Made by a program: the position numbers and the translations under genes. A stretch of DNA of 64,000 nt from contig NC_081340.1 in NCBI RefSeq assembly GCF_022539665.2, positions 2,480,001 through 2,544,000 on the forward strand, in the 5' to 3' direction. Below the pieces are notes generated by a model. The model searched no databases. It was not told where the DNA came from and saw only the letters and a program-made list of their open reading frames with translations. Of this stretch, positions 22,826 to 34,745 are shown in pieces; position 1 is the stretch's first letter; each line of letters opens with the position of its first letter. Source of the stretch: Daphnia carinata. Lineage: Eukaryota > Arthropoda > Branchiopoda > Diplostraca > Daphniidae.

Positions 22826-25074
22826 ATGTCGAACTTACGTTCAACTTTTCAAAGGGCACGATTGTTAGCTAACCAAACAAGCAATGGACAAAAAGCCACC
22901 ATGTGCAATGTAGCTGTGCCATCTAAACCAAGACCGACGCCAGATGCCTCTAAATTTGAAAACAACATCGTCACGTCGCCGTTTCGTGATTGCAAACTCC
23001 ACGACATGTCGATGGTCCAAAAGCTTTTCGAAAGTGCCAGCCGCTGGCCCTCGAAAATTGCTATGGTAGACTCCATTAGTTCTTTGTTGTCATTCAAAAT
23101 GCATTTGCTAACGTTTTATTTTATGATTGAATGTTGTAACAGGAATGCGGAATAACTGGACGTAAATACAGTTACGAGATGATGCGCCAATTGATTCGCC
23201 GTTTCGGCAGCGCCCTGACTCGAATGGGATTCCAGAAGGGCGAAGTGTTTGCCATCATTTCGCCAAACGTTCCCGAATTCCCTATTGCGTTGTTCGGAGC
23301 CTCAGGTGCTGGGATGCCCGTCTCTTTGGTCAACCCTACATACACTCCCGGTGAGTGTAACCCACTTTAAGCGTGCTAACGTATAACAGATTTAACAATT
23401 TCATTTGGTTGCTCTTGAACAGAGGAAATGGCTCGTCAATTGTCCATCAATGGTGCCACTGCTCTTTTCGGTGTTGCACCGATGGCCGCGACGTTGAAAG
23501 AGGTGGCCCGCCTTTGCCCAACTATTCGACGTGTCATCCTGTTGGGTCCACCTCAGGAAGGAATCGTTTCCTTCCAGGAAATGGCACAAGACTCTGGTGA
23601 TCTTTTCAACGAAAACCTCGACGTAAGATCAATAATCTACTTCAAATGAATTTTGCAGTATTAATAATTCCTCTACAATATGCAGATTAATGCCAAGGAG
23701 GATACCTTTCTGCTTCCCCACTCGAGCGGAACATCAGGTAATAAATTCATGTAAACAGATAATCCCCCAAAACACAAATGCTAACAAAATCCAAATCATA
23801 GGATTACCAAAGAGTGTCATGTTGACTCACTTTAACATGAGTTCCAACGTCATGCAATTCTTGGAACCTGGCGGTACCAACCACCGGATGGCTACATCCG
23901 ATTACCAAGACATTTACATGTGTCTTCTTCCCTTCTTCCACACCTACGGCATCACGATCCTAATGAATACGGGATTCGAAACAGGCGCCAAACTAGTGAC
24001 GCTGCCACAATTCGATGTCCAAACTTACTTTAAGGCCATCGACGATCATAAGGTATGTTTTCAAATAAAATGCTACCTAACCCAAGCTAATAGTGACACA
24101 CAATTTTGAACTTTGATTTGTATGACGATACAGCCGACTGCGTTACACATTGTTCCACCTCTTGCATCACTTCTCGCCCAATATCCGGCTCTAAAAACCG
24201 AATCATTCAATCGGTTACACACCATTTTCTGCGGTGCGGCTCCGTTAAGCGTTCAGGCGACAGTTAATCTCCTCCAACGTCTAAATGTTCCAAATTTGAG
24301 TCTCCAAGAAGGTCAGTTTTTTTTTATTTCTCCTACGAATAAAAATGCCCACCACCCAGATGAAGAATGACATCATTACTCTTTAAAAAGGTTATGGACT
24401 TTCGGAAACATCGCCCGGAATTCTAATGTCTCCGTTAGGAAATATCAAGCTCGGCTCTTGTGGTTCTCCCATTTCCAGATCAAAGGCCAAAATTATCGAT
24501 CACGAGATTGGTGATGACCCTCTGGGACCTTACCAGCAAGGTGAACTCTACGTCGCCGGCCCGCAGGTCATGAAGGGATACTGGAACAACCCCAAAGCGA
24601 CTCAAGAGATGATTGGTGAAGACGGCTGGCTCCGCACTGGAGACGTCGCCTATTACGATGACGAAGGCAACTTTTACATCGTCGATCGTCTCAAAGAACT
24701 CATCAAAGTCAAAGGATTCCAGGTAAAACCTGATGTTCTTTGTATCGTTTTTAAAACCTGTGGTTCAACTGGAATATGATAAGGTTGCTCCGGCTGAGCT
24801 CGAGGATATCCTGACCAGCCATCCGGCTGTTGCCGAAGCGGCTGTTATTGGCATCCCTGACGAACAGGCAGGTGAACTTCCACGGGCTTATGTCGTCAAG
24901 AAACCTGGAATGGATTCGGTCAGCGATGCTGAAATCGCAGCTTTCGTCAATTCCAAAGTATCGGGCCATAAACAACTGAAGGGAGGCATCCAGTTTTGCA
25001 CGGCGATCCCCAAAAATAACATGGGCAAGATTCTGCGACGTGAACTACGAGCTCAGTTCGCTAATGCAAAGTAA
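22826..25074 (+). CDS. 4-coumarate:CoA ligase-like acyl-CoA synthetase 4
   Basis: Complete gene of 583 aa in eight exons: 22826-23065, 23143-23350, 23423-23622, 23686-23737, 23802-24052, 24134-24311, 24391-24722, 24784-25074. Motifs: P-loop LPHSSGTSGLPKSVMLTH, LPFFHTYGI, A5 GYGLSETSPG, A8 GWLRTGDVAYYDDEGNFY, and KNNMGKILRRELR with the catalytic lysine. The N-terminus MSNLRSTFQRARLLANQTSN is basic with the first acidic residue near position 40. Exon 5 (251 nt) equals exons 5 plus 6 of genes 2 and 3 (96 + 155 nt), so one intron is missing here. Exons 2-4 and their introns are nearly identical to gene 5 at 34746. The C-terminus ANAK is not a peroxisomal signal. Confidence 0.93.
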
Positions 25075-26646
25075 ATTGCTCAAATGACGTAGGAACAAAG
25101 TTGTAACTCCCATTGTTTTGTTTTAATCACTTGCTGCGCAATACTTGTTCGCTATTATCACCCACACCGTTTTCAATCTCCTCTTGACTTTTCGTTTTTT
25201 AGGGTTTAAGGAATAACAATGTGATCTTTGACTATACTCAATAACCTGACCGAAACACTCAAAGAATTAACGTTGGCGTAAATAAAAAAAATTGTATCAT
25301 AAAACGTGTCTTCCACAATAACAACAGCAAAGAAACAGTTGAATGTTCTTAATATCAATCACATTGCGATGGGGTTCATTCGTTCAAACTGTGTCCAGAT
25401 ATTCCACTTTAATTATTCATTATCTCACCTAAACTCTCTCGGTCAACTACTTCAAGAGTCTTCTCAAACAAATAAAAGGAATATACGGGTAAGGAACAAC
25501 TTGCCAACCTTCCAGCGCGTACCTGCTTGCTTTAGAAAACGTTGCCCACCACAAATGTGTGTCATGAAATGACATGAAACATCACAAAGAAAATGGACCA
25601 ACAGTTTCCTAACAAGGCGAAATATAAACTATTTGAATAACAAAAATAAAAACTGGAAAAATTTCATGATAAACTGAATGACTCCGTCGCCTTATCCGAT
25701 GCACCGTGAAAACAAAACTGGGTAGGCCTATTCCCGTTGACCTCATCGATAGCCCCAACGTTTTTGCACCCGACGTAAACAAATATTCATATGTGATGAG
25801 CCAACAATAAAACTTTAACATTTATAGATATCAGTTTTCCCTACATAAAGAAAGAGAATTTAATCTACAAAGAAAGAAACCCACGTCAGCTGTATGGAGC
25901 CCCTATCCAAGTCCCGTTTGAATTTGGATGATGCGTGGGAAAACAACTTTTATGTTTCAGTTATTAAAAAATTATAATGCAATTGTAAATAGTCGATGGA
26001 CAACAGTGTCTCTCGTATCACAGTTTTCTATTGCACACGTGCACTGCATTCACGTCACGAATTCCGAAGCGCTTATTGTCCGACATATGCGCAGGTGTGC
26101 AAACGTACGTGACTAAATATGAGGGCGCATGCAGCTGTAAACGACAAGGTTGTCGTACGTATATACATTTGAACTGCTGCTGCGCATGAGGCATTGGTGT
26201 ACGTGCACGCTGGAAACACATGGAATCAGTTTCGACCTTGCAGTGTATTACGCTTATTCCATACACACGTTACAATCATTTTGTTTTTCTATTATGACAC
26301 CTCGTTCTGTTTAAACCGATCCTTCGTCGTTCGTGTTTTGCAATACGCAGGTTTCGTTTGTTGATGTCTGCCGTAAAGTGGCCCATGTAGCCGTTCACTA
26401 TAGCCAAGTAACCGTTAGATTAAGTGATCGAGTGTACCCGTTTAACACATATGGAATTCGGTTTAAATGTCAACTTTGAAGCATTCCTTTGTACCGTTGT
26501 GTATTGATTGGGAATTAACTACAGCCATAGACACCTTCACCCCGTACGTATTTATTATGTCATAAGATCAATTAAGGACAGACACAATGCATTACGTGAT
26601 TGTGAATAGAGCCAGAAAAAAAAATTCAACTTTTACATTATCAGAA
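25075..26646. other. Intergenic, no gene seen
   Basis: Between acyl-CoA ligase 4 and the GH7 gene (convergent). No supported exon, RNA gene or striking repeat. Confidence 0.55.
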
Positions 26647-28023
26647 TTAAGCGGTTGATCCGATGGGTCCGTACTTGATATTGCCATAGGTGACGCTAGG
26701 ATTGGCATTGCTGTAGGTAGGACAAGGGCCATTGGGAGGTTTGTCTAACCAACCCATGAGATTGGGATTGTTAATGTCTCCCCACAAGCCCATAGTGAGG
26801 ACCATTCCATTTTTCAAGCCTTGCGTCATGCTGGCCGATATACCGCCGAGATTATTCTGCCCGTAATAACGGCAATAAGCGTCCGACAAAGAGCTGAAAT
26901 TCCCCCCAACCTTGCGGAACACAATTTCAGATAGAAATTAGCATTTATTTCCGTGTGTCATGATGTAGTAGAAATTATTCTTACTGTTGGATTGGGAATG
27001 ATCCTTCCGTTTTGTTTGTAGAAGCGCTGGATCTCTTTTAAATTGCCCGTGTCTGTTCCATTGACGGTGACGAAACGTGTGACGACCGTGAAGGGCTTCG
27101 TAGTGTCAAGGCTGAAGTTGCAACCGCGTCCGTAAAAGTTCTTTTGCCCAAGTGTATACGGGACGAAACCGCAGCCTGTAGGCTCGCAAAATTTGGACGC
27201 GTTGCAAGTGTGGGTGGCTAGCAAAGTCGTCAAGCTGTTGGACTCTATGATATCTAATTCGTGGCAAGACGGTTTGTTGGTTGCAGCTAACTGGGCATCG
27301 CAATAGCCCGTTCCATACACGGGTCCTTTGTAGCCATAGCGCGCCATGCCTCCATCGGCTTCCATTCCGACGAAGAAGAAGGCAGCGTTCAAGCCACAAC
27401 CGACGGTGGACAAGTCGACGTCGAAACTCAGTTCTCGATTCAACAGATAAACCATTTGATAACTAATTGCAAATTATTTTCATGGTGAGATCGTGAAATT
27501 TGGAAAATTGCATTGTTTTTGACATTTTTAAGTCGCATACCTGTTTGTACCGGGACCGGTGGTCAAATATATACGGGGTCCCGGAGCTTTGGCCACGTAG
27601 GTGAGGTTCAGATGTGTTCGTGAAGGAGACACAGTCAGACCAAACAAACTTTGATATTCACTAACTGTTGGAATCTGAACATGATTTCAATAATCAAATT
27701 CAAGCTATCAGCTTAATAGTATACTGTATATACGTAGACTATAATAGGATTACCTTGTCACAACGCTTGGGATCGTAGCAGAGGTTGTAGTAGACGCCTC
27801 TCCAGTTGTTATCGACAACCAAACCAGTAGCTAGTGGTTGACAGTTACCTAAACTGCTGCAAACTTGGACGGTGAAATCAAGAGCTCCTGTTGTACGATC
27901 TTTCTGTACATCATTTTCGACTGTATTGCTGGCAGACGTGCAATCAGCTAATGCTAAAATGACTAAAAGAAACGTTACAACCAGTTCTAGAAAACCCAAT
28001 CTTTGGCCGCAAAGGTTCGACAT
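26647..28023 (-). CDS. Glycoside hydrolase family 7 cellulase (cellobiohydrolase/endoglucanase-like)
   Basis: Four minus-strand exons, 28023-27754, 27674-27541, 27462-26985 and 26910-26647, encode 381 aa. A signal peptide (LELVVTFLLVILALADCTSA) marks secretion. GH7 enzymes cleave beta-1,4-glucan with retention. The catalytic ExDxxE motif is intact (CHELDIIESNS), as are family motifs RELSFDVDLSTVGCGLNAAF, FFVGMEADGG, YGTGYCDAQ, the LWGD...GWLD region and the C-terminal VTYGNIKYGPIGS. The stretch between GYCDAQ and ELDIIES is only about 9 residues, much shorter than in fungal GH7 proteins, and there is no cellulose-binding module. Animal GH7 genes are known from crustaceans. The start at 28023 is chosen for the signal peptide; the frame stays open further upstream. 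Confidence 0.9.
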
Positions 28024-29406
28024 GTTTGAGCTCGTACAGTTTAGACTACGAATTGTCTGTTCAATGCGTGGGTTAGGAACTATACTGAACTTTTCCCTCA
28101 CAAAATTCTTCCATTTATTTGCCCCAAACGTAGGGCAGCCAGGGCAACAGAATAGATGATTAAGTCTGGCCGTAACTTCTCCCTTGTTGCCACGCATATG
28201 TTTCACATTTGTTCAAATTCTGTGCAATACACGCATGGCTTCGTTAAACGACACGTTGCACCACTTGCGATTGCCCGTATCACATTCGGATGGGGATGAA
28301 ATAAAAAAAAGGCAACTATAAAACAGATACCACCGGTTTTAATTGGGAATGCTGAATCCAAAATCTTAGGAAATCGGAGTGAATTGAATCCTGTCTAAAA
28401 GTTCGGTTTGTTACTGGTAGTGGCTTCGTTGATGGCCATCTTTCTCATGCGGACTTTTCTCATCAGAGCAATGCGGCCCGCTAACAAGTGGTAGCTAAAG
28501 GCGTTCACTGATCTTTGCTTTAATTGAATTTTGTCCCGGCTAGAAATGTTTAAAAAAAGCCCAAAACGGATGGTGAGGTCATTGTTCGAAGACGAATGAA
28601 TTTATATTGTTTCAAATTGCTGGGTATACAGCCTGAGAAACATCTGATTATGGAGTTTTTTTTTTTCGTTTAACTTGTCTGTGAAATTCTCTCCTGCATT
28701 TCGTTTTCTTTTTTTTTTCATTTTAATTTTAATTACACACTTGGTCACACACCGTTAGCCTACCCACGCCTTCCGGCCCAGTTGCTGTGGAGAGGGACAC
28801 CGACCTAGGCAACACGCGTGCCAGAAATAACACCAGCCAAAAAAAAAAAAACGATACACTTAGCATCAGCTTGCACTGGCCATTTCGTTTCTTTTCCCAT
28901 AAAACAAAGCAGTCACCTGTTTTCAGTGAACATGCAACCATCGCCTGGAAAAATGAAATGAATCACGATGGAAACGAAAAACCAAAGCCATTGACGTACG
29001 TGATTTTCTCGCCCTTCTGTAGAAAAGAAATGAAAAATAAACGAAACCAAAAGGACGCGCATGTTGGTGCTGGCAAAGAAATCCCTCCCTCGTGAGTAAA
29101 AATCGTTTTCATATTCACTGTTACTTTTTTTTTTTTAATCCACAATCTGTGTTAGACAAATGTCCATACCGCGATATTCACACATCTAACGAAACAAATC
29201 ATTTTCTTGTGTGTGTGTTTATAGCTTCTTAAAAAATCTATTCTTGGAGGATCTCGTTGCCGCAAACGGTAACACGTCATGTACCGATTAAAAGCAAATG
29301 GCAAAATTGATGATGGCCATTGAAAACAAATCAAGTCAGATGAGCAACGAATGGCGGCTGGGAAATTTTGGGCGCAACCCGGAAACCGTACGCGTTCCGG
29401 ATTGCT
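28024..29406. other. Intergenic between divergent GH7 and collagen-like genes
   Basis: Upstream control region for both genes, with several short poly-T and poly-A runs. No gene seen. Confidence 0.55.
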
Positions 29407-29414
29407 TATAAATA
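29407..29414 (+). promoter_or_regulatory. TATA box of the collagen-like gene
   Basis: TATAAATA lies 87 nt upstream of the ATG at 29494. Confidence 0.65.
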
Positions 29415-29493
29415 CGAAAGAGAGAGGTGGATACCGACATCGAGTTAGTCTAGTTCGTTCCTTTTGATAGAGAAGTAGCAAACAAGCAGCAGT

Positions 29494-32389
29494 ATGCGGA
29501 CTTGCTTGCTATTCATTTCGAGTTGTTTCATAGCTTTCTTGTCTGTTAATGGCAGAGGCAATCGTGCATTCGGACCGTACTATTCCGAATTTCCATCGTA
29601 CCATCGTGTCATAGTTGATCGTGAGTTAGACGATGTCGATGATTTCAATCAATTGCGACCCATGGAAAACCAGCATCTACAAGGTACGTGTCACTTACTA
29701 TCTGAATATCTAATAGCATTAAATATATATTTTTAAAGCATTAGTTAAGACCGACGTATGTACATGTTAATTACAAGTTGTATGGATGTGTCTTTAAAGG
29801 AATCTGGTCTTATTATGCCGATGAGGCCAGTGACGATTATCCCGACTATTTCGCCAATCAGCCACGTCCATCTGGTCCTGTATATGAGGGAAAACAAATA
29901 GAACAATGGCCTTTTCCTCGATTTCTGAGAGTTGATCGTGTCGACAAAGAAAATCCTCGTCGAAGACGACAGATAACTCGTCAACAGTTATCGAAAAGTA
30001 AATGCTTACAACAAAGACTTGCTCGTTTTACAAGATGTTAAGTCGTTTGTAATTTTTTGGAAAAGGTGACTTGCTAATTTATTGAATTTAAAATATATTC
30101 CACAATTAAGGATCGTTTGGTCAAACCTACCTGCAAGATGAAGACACATCTGGTGCCGTTGGCCCACCGGTGCCTTCAACCATCTACGATCATCTTCAAA
30201 CAACTGTTGAGGATGCTGAACCTACCAGTAAGAATGAAACGTTAACGAGCACAATATATGATTCATCATTTAATGATAATTGACAGGCCTGCCTGAACGG
30301 AGATTCGACCAAGGAGACAAATCGTTAGAAACACGCCCGATGCTTAAGAAGGGCGATCCGTTGAATAGCATCGCAAGATTCTTTGGATCGAGGATTTTCG
30401 GGTTGTTTCAACCGCAATATTATCCGTTCCAATATACAGCTCCACCTGGTAATTGATCAAACAACTTCACACGTTACACGGGAAATCTTTTATCACGTTT
30501 TTCAAATGCAATCACGTATAATTGGACGTTCTTTTCGCAGACAATCATACAGAATCAAACGAAACCCATTCATTTCCTTCGTTTGTTTAGGTCCTCCTGG
30601 GCCACCAGGACCAACTGGGCCCACCGGACCAACGGGCATAGGTATTCCAGGTATACCTGGAGTGCCCGGAGCAGCTGGAGCAGCCGGAGCGGCAGGCGCG
30701 GCTGGAGCAGCTGGCGCTGGAGGTCCAACTGGTGCAACAGGCGCTTCTGGAACACCTGGTGCAGCGGGTCCTACTGGCCCGTCTGGTCCTTCTGGATCGC
30801 CAGGCCCAACTGGTGCCACAGGTCCAGCAGGAACTACAGGCGCAACAGGTCCCACCGGTGCGTCAGGTGCCGCAGGCCCTACGGGTCCTCCCGGTACTAC
30901 TGGAGCAACTGGCCCTGCAGGACCATCCGGCGCAATTGGCCCCGCCGGAGCTACTGGGGCAACAGGCCCAGCAGGTCTAAACGGTCTAAATGGTGCAATC
31001 GGTCCAACAGGCGCGACAGGCCCCTCAGGTACGACTGGGGCAGCAGGTCCAACAGGCGCTGCCGGTGCAGCTGGAGCGGCAGGCGCAGCAGGTCCAACGG
31101 GACCTCCAGGCACTAGTGGAGCTGCCGGTGCTGCAGGAGCTGCCGGCGCGACTGGCCCTCCCGGTCCTCCTGGACCCACCGGTACTACAGGAACCTCTGG
31201 TCCCGCCGGATCAGCTGGAGCAGCAGGAGCAGCTGGGGCAGCAGGCAGTACCGGTGCAATTGGACCGCCGGGTCCTCCTGGCCCTGCTGGCGCTCCAGGA
31301 CCGTACGGCCCGGCTGGTCGAATGGCTGATGGCTTTGAAATTTTGGAAGGCGATTCCGATGCAGTCCACATTGACTCCGATTCAGAATATTTTACACAAA
31401 CATTCAACCTTCCGTCTGTAAGTCTTCTCTCAATTTTGAATGAGAATACTTTACTAATGAACCAGATTTCGTAGAATTCAAGCATTGACAATGTGGTTCA
31501 ACCTGAGAAGTCGTTGGAGCCAGAGAAAAAAGTGATGAAGCCGATGAGAGTCTTAAAGAAACCAACGACAACAGCCAACTCGACCGACATGGAGCTGAAT
31601 TCTACTAAACCCGTTGGAGCACCGATTTCATCTGAACCATCAATGTTGAGTGACGTGCAACAAAACGAGATGTCGATCAAGCCGGATGAACATCTGCAGT
31701 CGGTGGCATCGATGCCAAACACGACGGAAACAGTGAGCCAAGTGTCAACAAAGAATGGAACCATCGAAACGAATAAACCCCTTGACTTTATTAAACCAAT
31801 TCAAGTGCAGAAATTGAATGAAACAAAGTTCCAAAATTCCACCCAGCAAGTAACACTAGACCCGGTTCATAAGCTTGACAACCAAACAACATCCACCACG
31901 GGAAAGATAAAAATCAATGAAACAACAGAGAAGCCCATGAAATTGAATCAAACAATGTCCGTTCATCCAACAATGTCTAAAGAATCGACACAGAAACCAG
32001 TAAAGTCAGTTCCTACAATTCAACCGGAGAAGAAGATGAACGAAGTGACGACGGTCAAACCGAGAGAGAAGCAGAAACCGCTTCAACCGCCAAAACCAGC
32101 GGTTGATTCGAAACCAACCAAGTCGGTTAAACCAACGCATATGGAACACAAGAAACGGACGCAGGCAATGAAGGAGCAGTTGAATAAAAATAAGAAAGCT
32201 GGGCTACGTCCGGAGACGAAGAAAAAGAATAGTGACCAAGGGAAATCTATAAAGCCATCGAAACCGTCAGCCGGACCGACAGATGCGAACGCAACGGAGA
32301 AATCAAAGAAAAAACAAGTGACTGTCATTCAAGAGGACTCGGAAGAACTGCTCCAAAAGGGGATCCGATGCAGTAGATTCGGTTGTTGA
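29494..32389 (+). CDS. Secreted collagen-like protein with Lys/Thr-rich tail
   Basis: Six exons (29494-29683, 29800-29997, 30111-30227, 30287-30448, 30591-31417, 31475-32389) give 802 aa. A signal peptide ([20 protein letters not shown]) is followed by an acidic region with a basic RRRR-Q site, then about 240 residues of Gly-X-Y triplets in exon 5, with one small interruption (GIGIPGIPG). The triplets are unusually rich in Ala and Thr (GATGPAG, GAAGAAG) with some GPP. The last 300 residues form a Lys/Thr/Pro-rich low-complexity tail ending RCSRFGC. No fibrillar or type IV NC1 domain is present, so this is a non-classical extracellular collagen. Cysteines near both ends might link trimers, which is inference. 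Confidence 0.9.
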
Positions 32390-34582
32390 AACAAAAAAAA
32401 ACGAAGGCATAATACGTCAGCGATTAAAGGGGATTTGGTGATGGTCTTAACAATCGACCGTAGGTAATGGTCTTTCTTATAACGGGGTCACAAAGTCTAT
32501 ACTTTATATGTGTGTTGTATTTCACTGTTTGAGTGAACGGTAAATAAACGTTAATACGTGAAACAGAAATGGGTTCGGATGTGTTTAGACGCGTTTAGAG
32601 TTAAGCCAGGATCACTGGCATAAACGATACGCTTTTAGCCTCGGTGTTGTGTACAGAGTTTGTTTACTTGTTGATAAGTTTTCACAGCCAACTGGACCCT
32701 ACTTGAGTAAAGACGCTTGAAACTGATCTTAAAGTTTACTCCGTGCGCAAGGGCGTATTCAAAGGTGAGCAGAAAGTGAACACGACCCACAACATAAAGC
32801 GAACTAGTAGTTTTCTGCGATTGTACCCAATGACATTTGTCACGTGATTCGGGAGAGGCGGACAGTTTTGCCCGGCCATTCCAAAAGAGTTTTTCTATTT
32901 TTCTTTTTTATAAACTTCCAACATAGCTTCCATAACCCAGTGTTTTAAAGAAGCGTAACATTCAATCAAGCGTGGGTTTGAGGGCAATCGAATTAAACTA
33001 ACGAGCCATGTTGTACAATACGTTCTTTTATATGCTAGTTTCTAATGCCGTAGTTCACGAACCTCGTTTTTAAAAGGAAAACTAGACCCTGATTTGTATT
33101 TGAGTTGTTTAACTAGCATAAGTGGTAACTGTATTTTTGAATGACAGCCAAAGATTCAGATTTAAAAAAAATAAGACAACCTTAAGTGTGGATAACGTGA
33201 AACCTGTCAGTGTTCTGGGTGTGTTAAGTACAAACACATCACGTGACAGAAGAATGATAGATGGAAAGATAAAATATTATATTCAATTTATAAAAAAGAC
33301 CTTCTTGTGTATGATACAGTACTAAATCTGATAAACGCTGTAAAATAGTATTTATTTTTGGTCGCGTTTTGTTTGAATAGGCTATTTGCCATGAAACATG
33401 TATAGTGTAAGGTTCCTGAGGCACCTCGCCTTAATAAACATCTATGTTAATGTTGAGTTTGCTTCGTCAAGTCCACAGCTGTCAATGTCAATCAATTTGA
33501 ACTGATAAGGCAATTTTTTCCAAAAGATAATTAACGAATGATGAGCAACAGAAAAACATTTTGAAATAATGAGATGGAGCAAAGTTAATGACCATTAAAA
33601 ATGCTCCCTAGTTCAGCTCCGCTATTTTCAATACGTCATTGGTTGTTTTCACATTACGCACATGTTTGTCACCGTTTTGTTATAATCCTCGCTTTAGAGT
33701 GCTAAGTAATGTTCTTGATAGCAGATCGTTTGCCACAGTAGTTTCCTCAGTTGTTGTATGGCTATCTTGCCAATAATATGGGAACAGGCACACCAGTCAG
33801 CTCTTTCAGATAAAGAATCACCGTGGAAAAAAAAGAAAGAAAGTCAATCACTCTAATCAACCGTCTGAAGGTTTTTCCATTATTGATCAAACAACTGCTA
33901 CGAGTTCGTCTCGTGCGTCACGAGAGAGCTGTACATAATCAACAAAGTCCATAATTATCATTTTACACACCCAACGGTTAAAAGGTCGTGATAAACCTGT
34001 ATAGACTTTACAGTCCAAAAAACAACACATGTTAGTTTATCAATTTAATGAGCTGCCTCCCAACGAACTGTGAAACATTGGTTTTTCGGCAGGAGCATTT
34101 TATGCGTTTTACGTTGATTTCGATTGTATCATGCGAAATTCGCTCGTAAGAAGGAATAACAGATCTTTACCCTATCACGACCATCTATTATATTCTGCGT
34201 AAACAACGATTGCATTACAATGAATCACATCAAATAATTTGCTGTGATCTGTAGGAAGCGTATGATTTTTGGACATTGGAGTTAATACGAGTTGTTGTGT
34301 TTACAAAGTAGGCTAATAGAGGCGAAGTATCTCCGTAAAGCGATTGCCCGAGCAGAAGACGGACAAAGATAAGGGACACGGCTGGGGTAAACCTCCGGAC
34401 CGTCATCATCCGGTCCCTCCTTTTTATGTTTTACTGCCGTGATGAAATTTACCTGCCAAGGACAGAAATGATCAAAACAAACGTTTGGAAAAACCCCAGT
34501 TTTGATGGGCTATGGCCGTCGTTGTTACAGATAATTAGTTCGGGCTTTCCACAGACACACGACTTGCTTGCCCGCAAATTCG
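32390..34582. other. Intergenic, no gene seen
   Basis: Long AT-rich spacer between the collagen-like gene and acyl-CoA ligase 5. I find no supported gene or notable repeat. Confidence 0.55.
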
Positions 34583-34590
34583 TATAAAAC
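34583..34590 (+). promoter_or_regulatory. TATA box of acyl-CoA ligase gene 5
   Basis: TATAAAAC is followed by a leader with a probable intron (34665-34726), after which the ATG at 34746 follows closely. Confidence 0.6.
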
Positions 34591-34745
34591 ACCGGCTGTT
34601 CATTCGTTTTGTCATTGTTGAAAGTGCCATTGCCCGAAAACGATTGAAAACAATAGAAAGAAAGGTAGGCAAACGATTCAAGCTTTCCTTCCTATACCAT
34701 TTACTAACTAATAACCTTGAATTCAGGTACTTAATTACTATTGAA

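Noticed and set aside
28024-28206. N-terminal extension of the GH7 protein
   Set aside because: It would bury the signal peptide behind 61 unrelated residues; the ATG at 28023 gives a normal secretory start.
30502-31491. 329-aa antisense open frame and several other-frame ORFs across the collagen block
   Set aside because: They are shadows of the GC-rich Gly-X-Y repeat; the sense frame has signal peptide, splice sites and proper triplets.
34644-34745. Upstream start extending acyl-CoA ligase 5 by 34 residues
   Set aside because: The extension runs through a probable 5' UTR intron (34665-34726), and the paralogues start at the equivalent of 34746.
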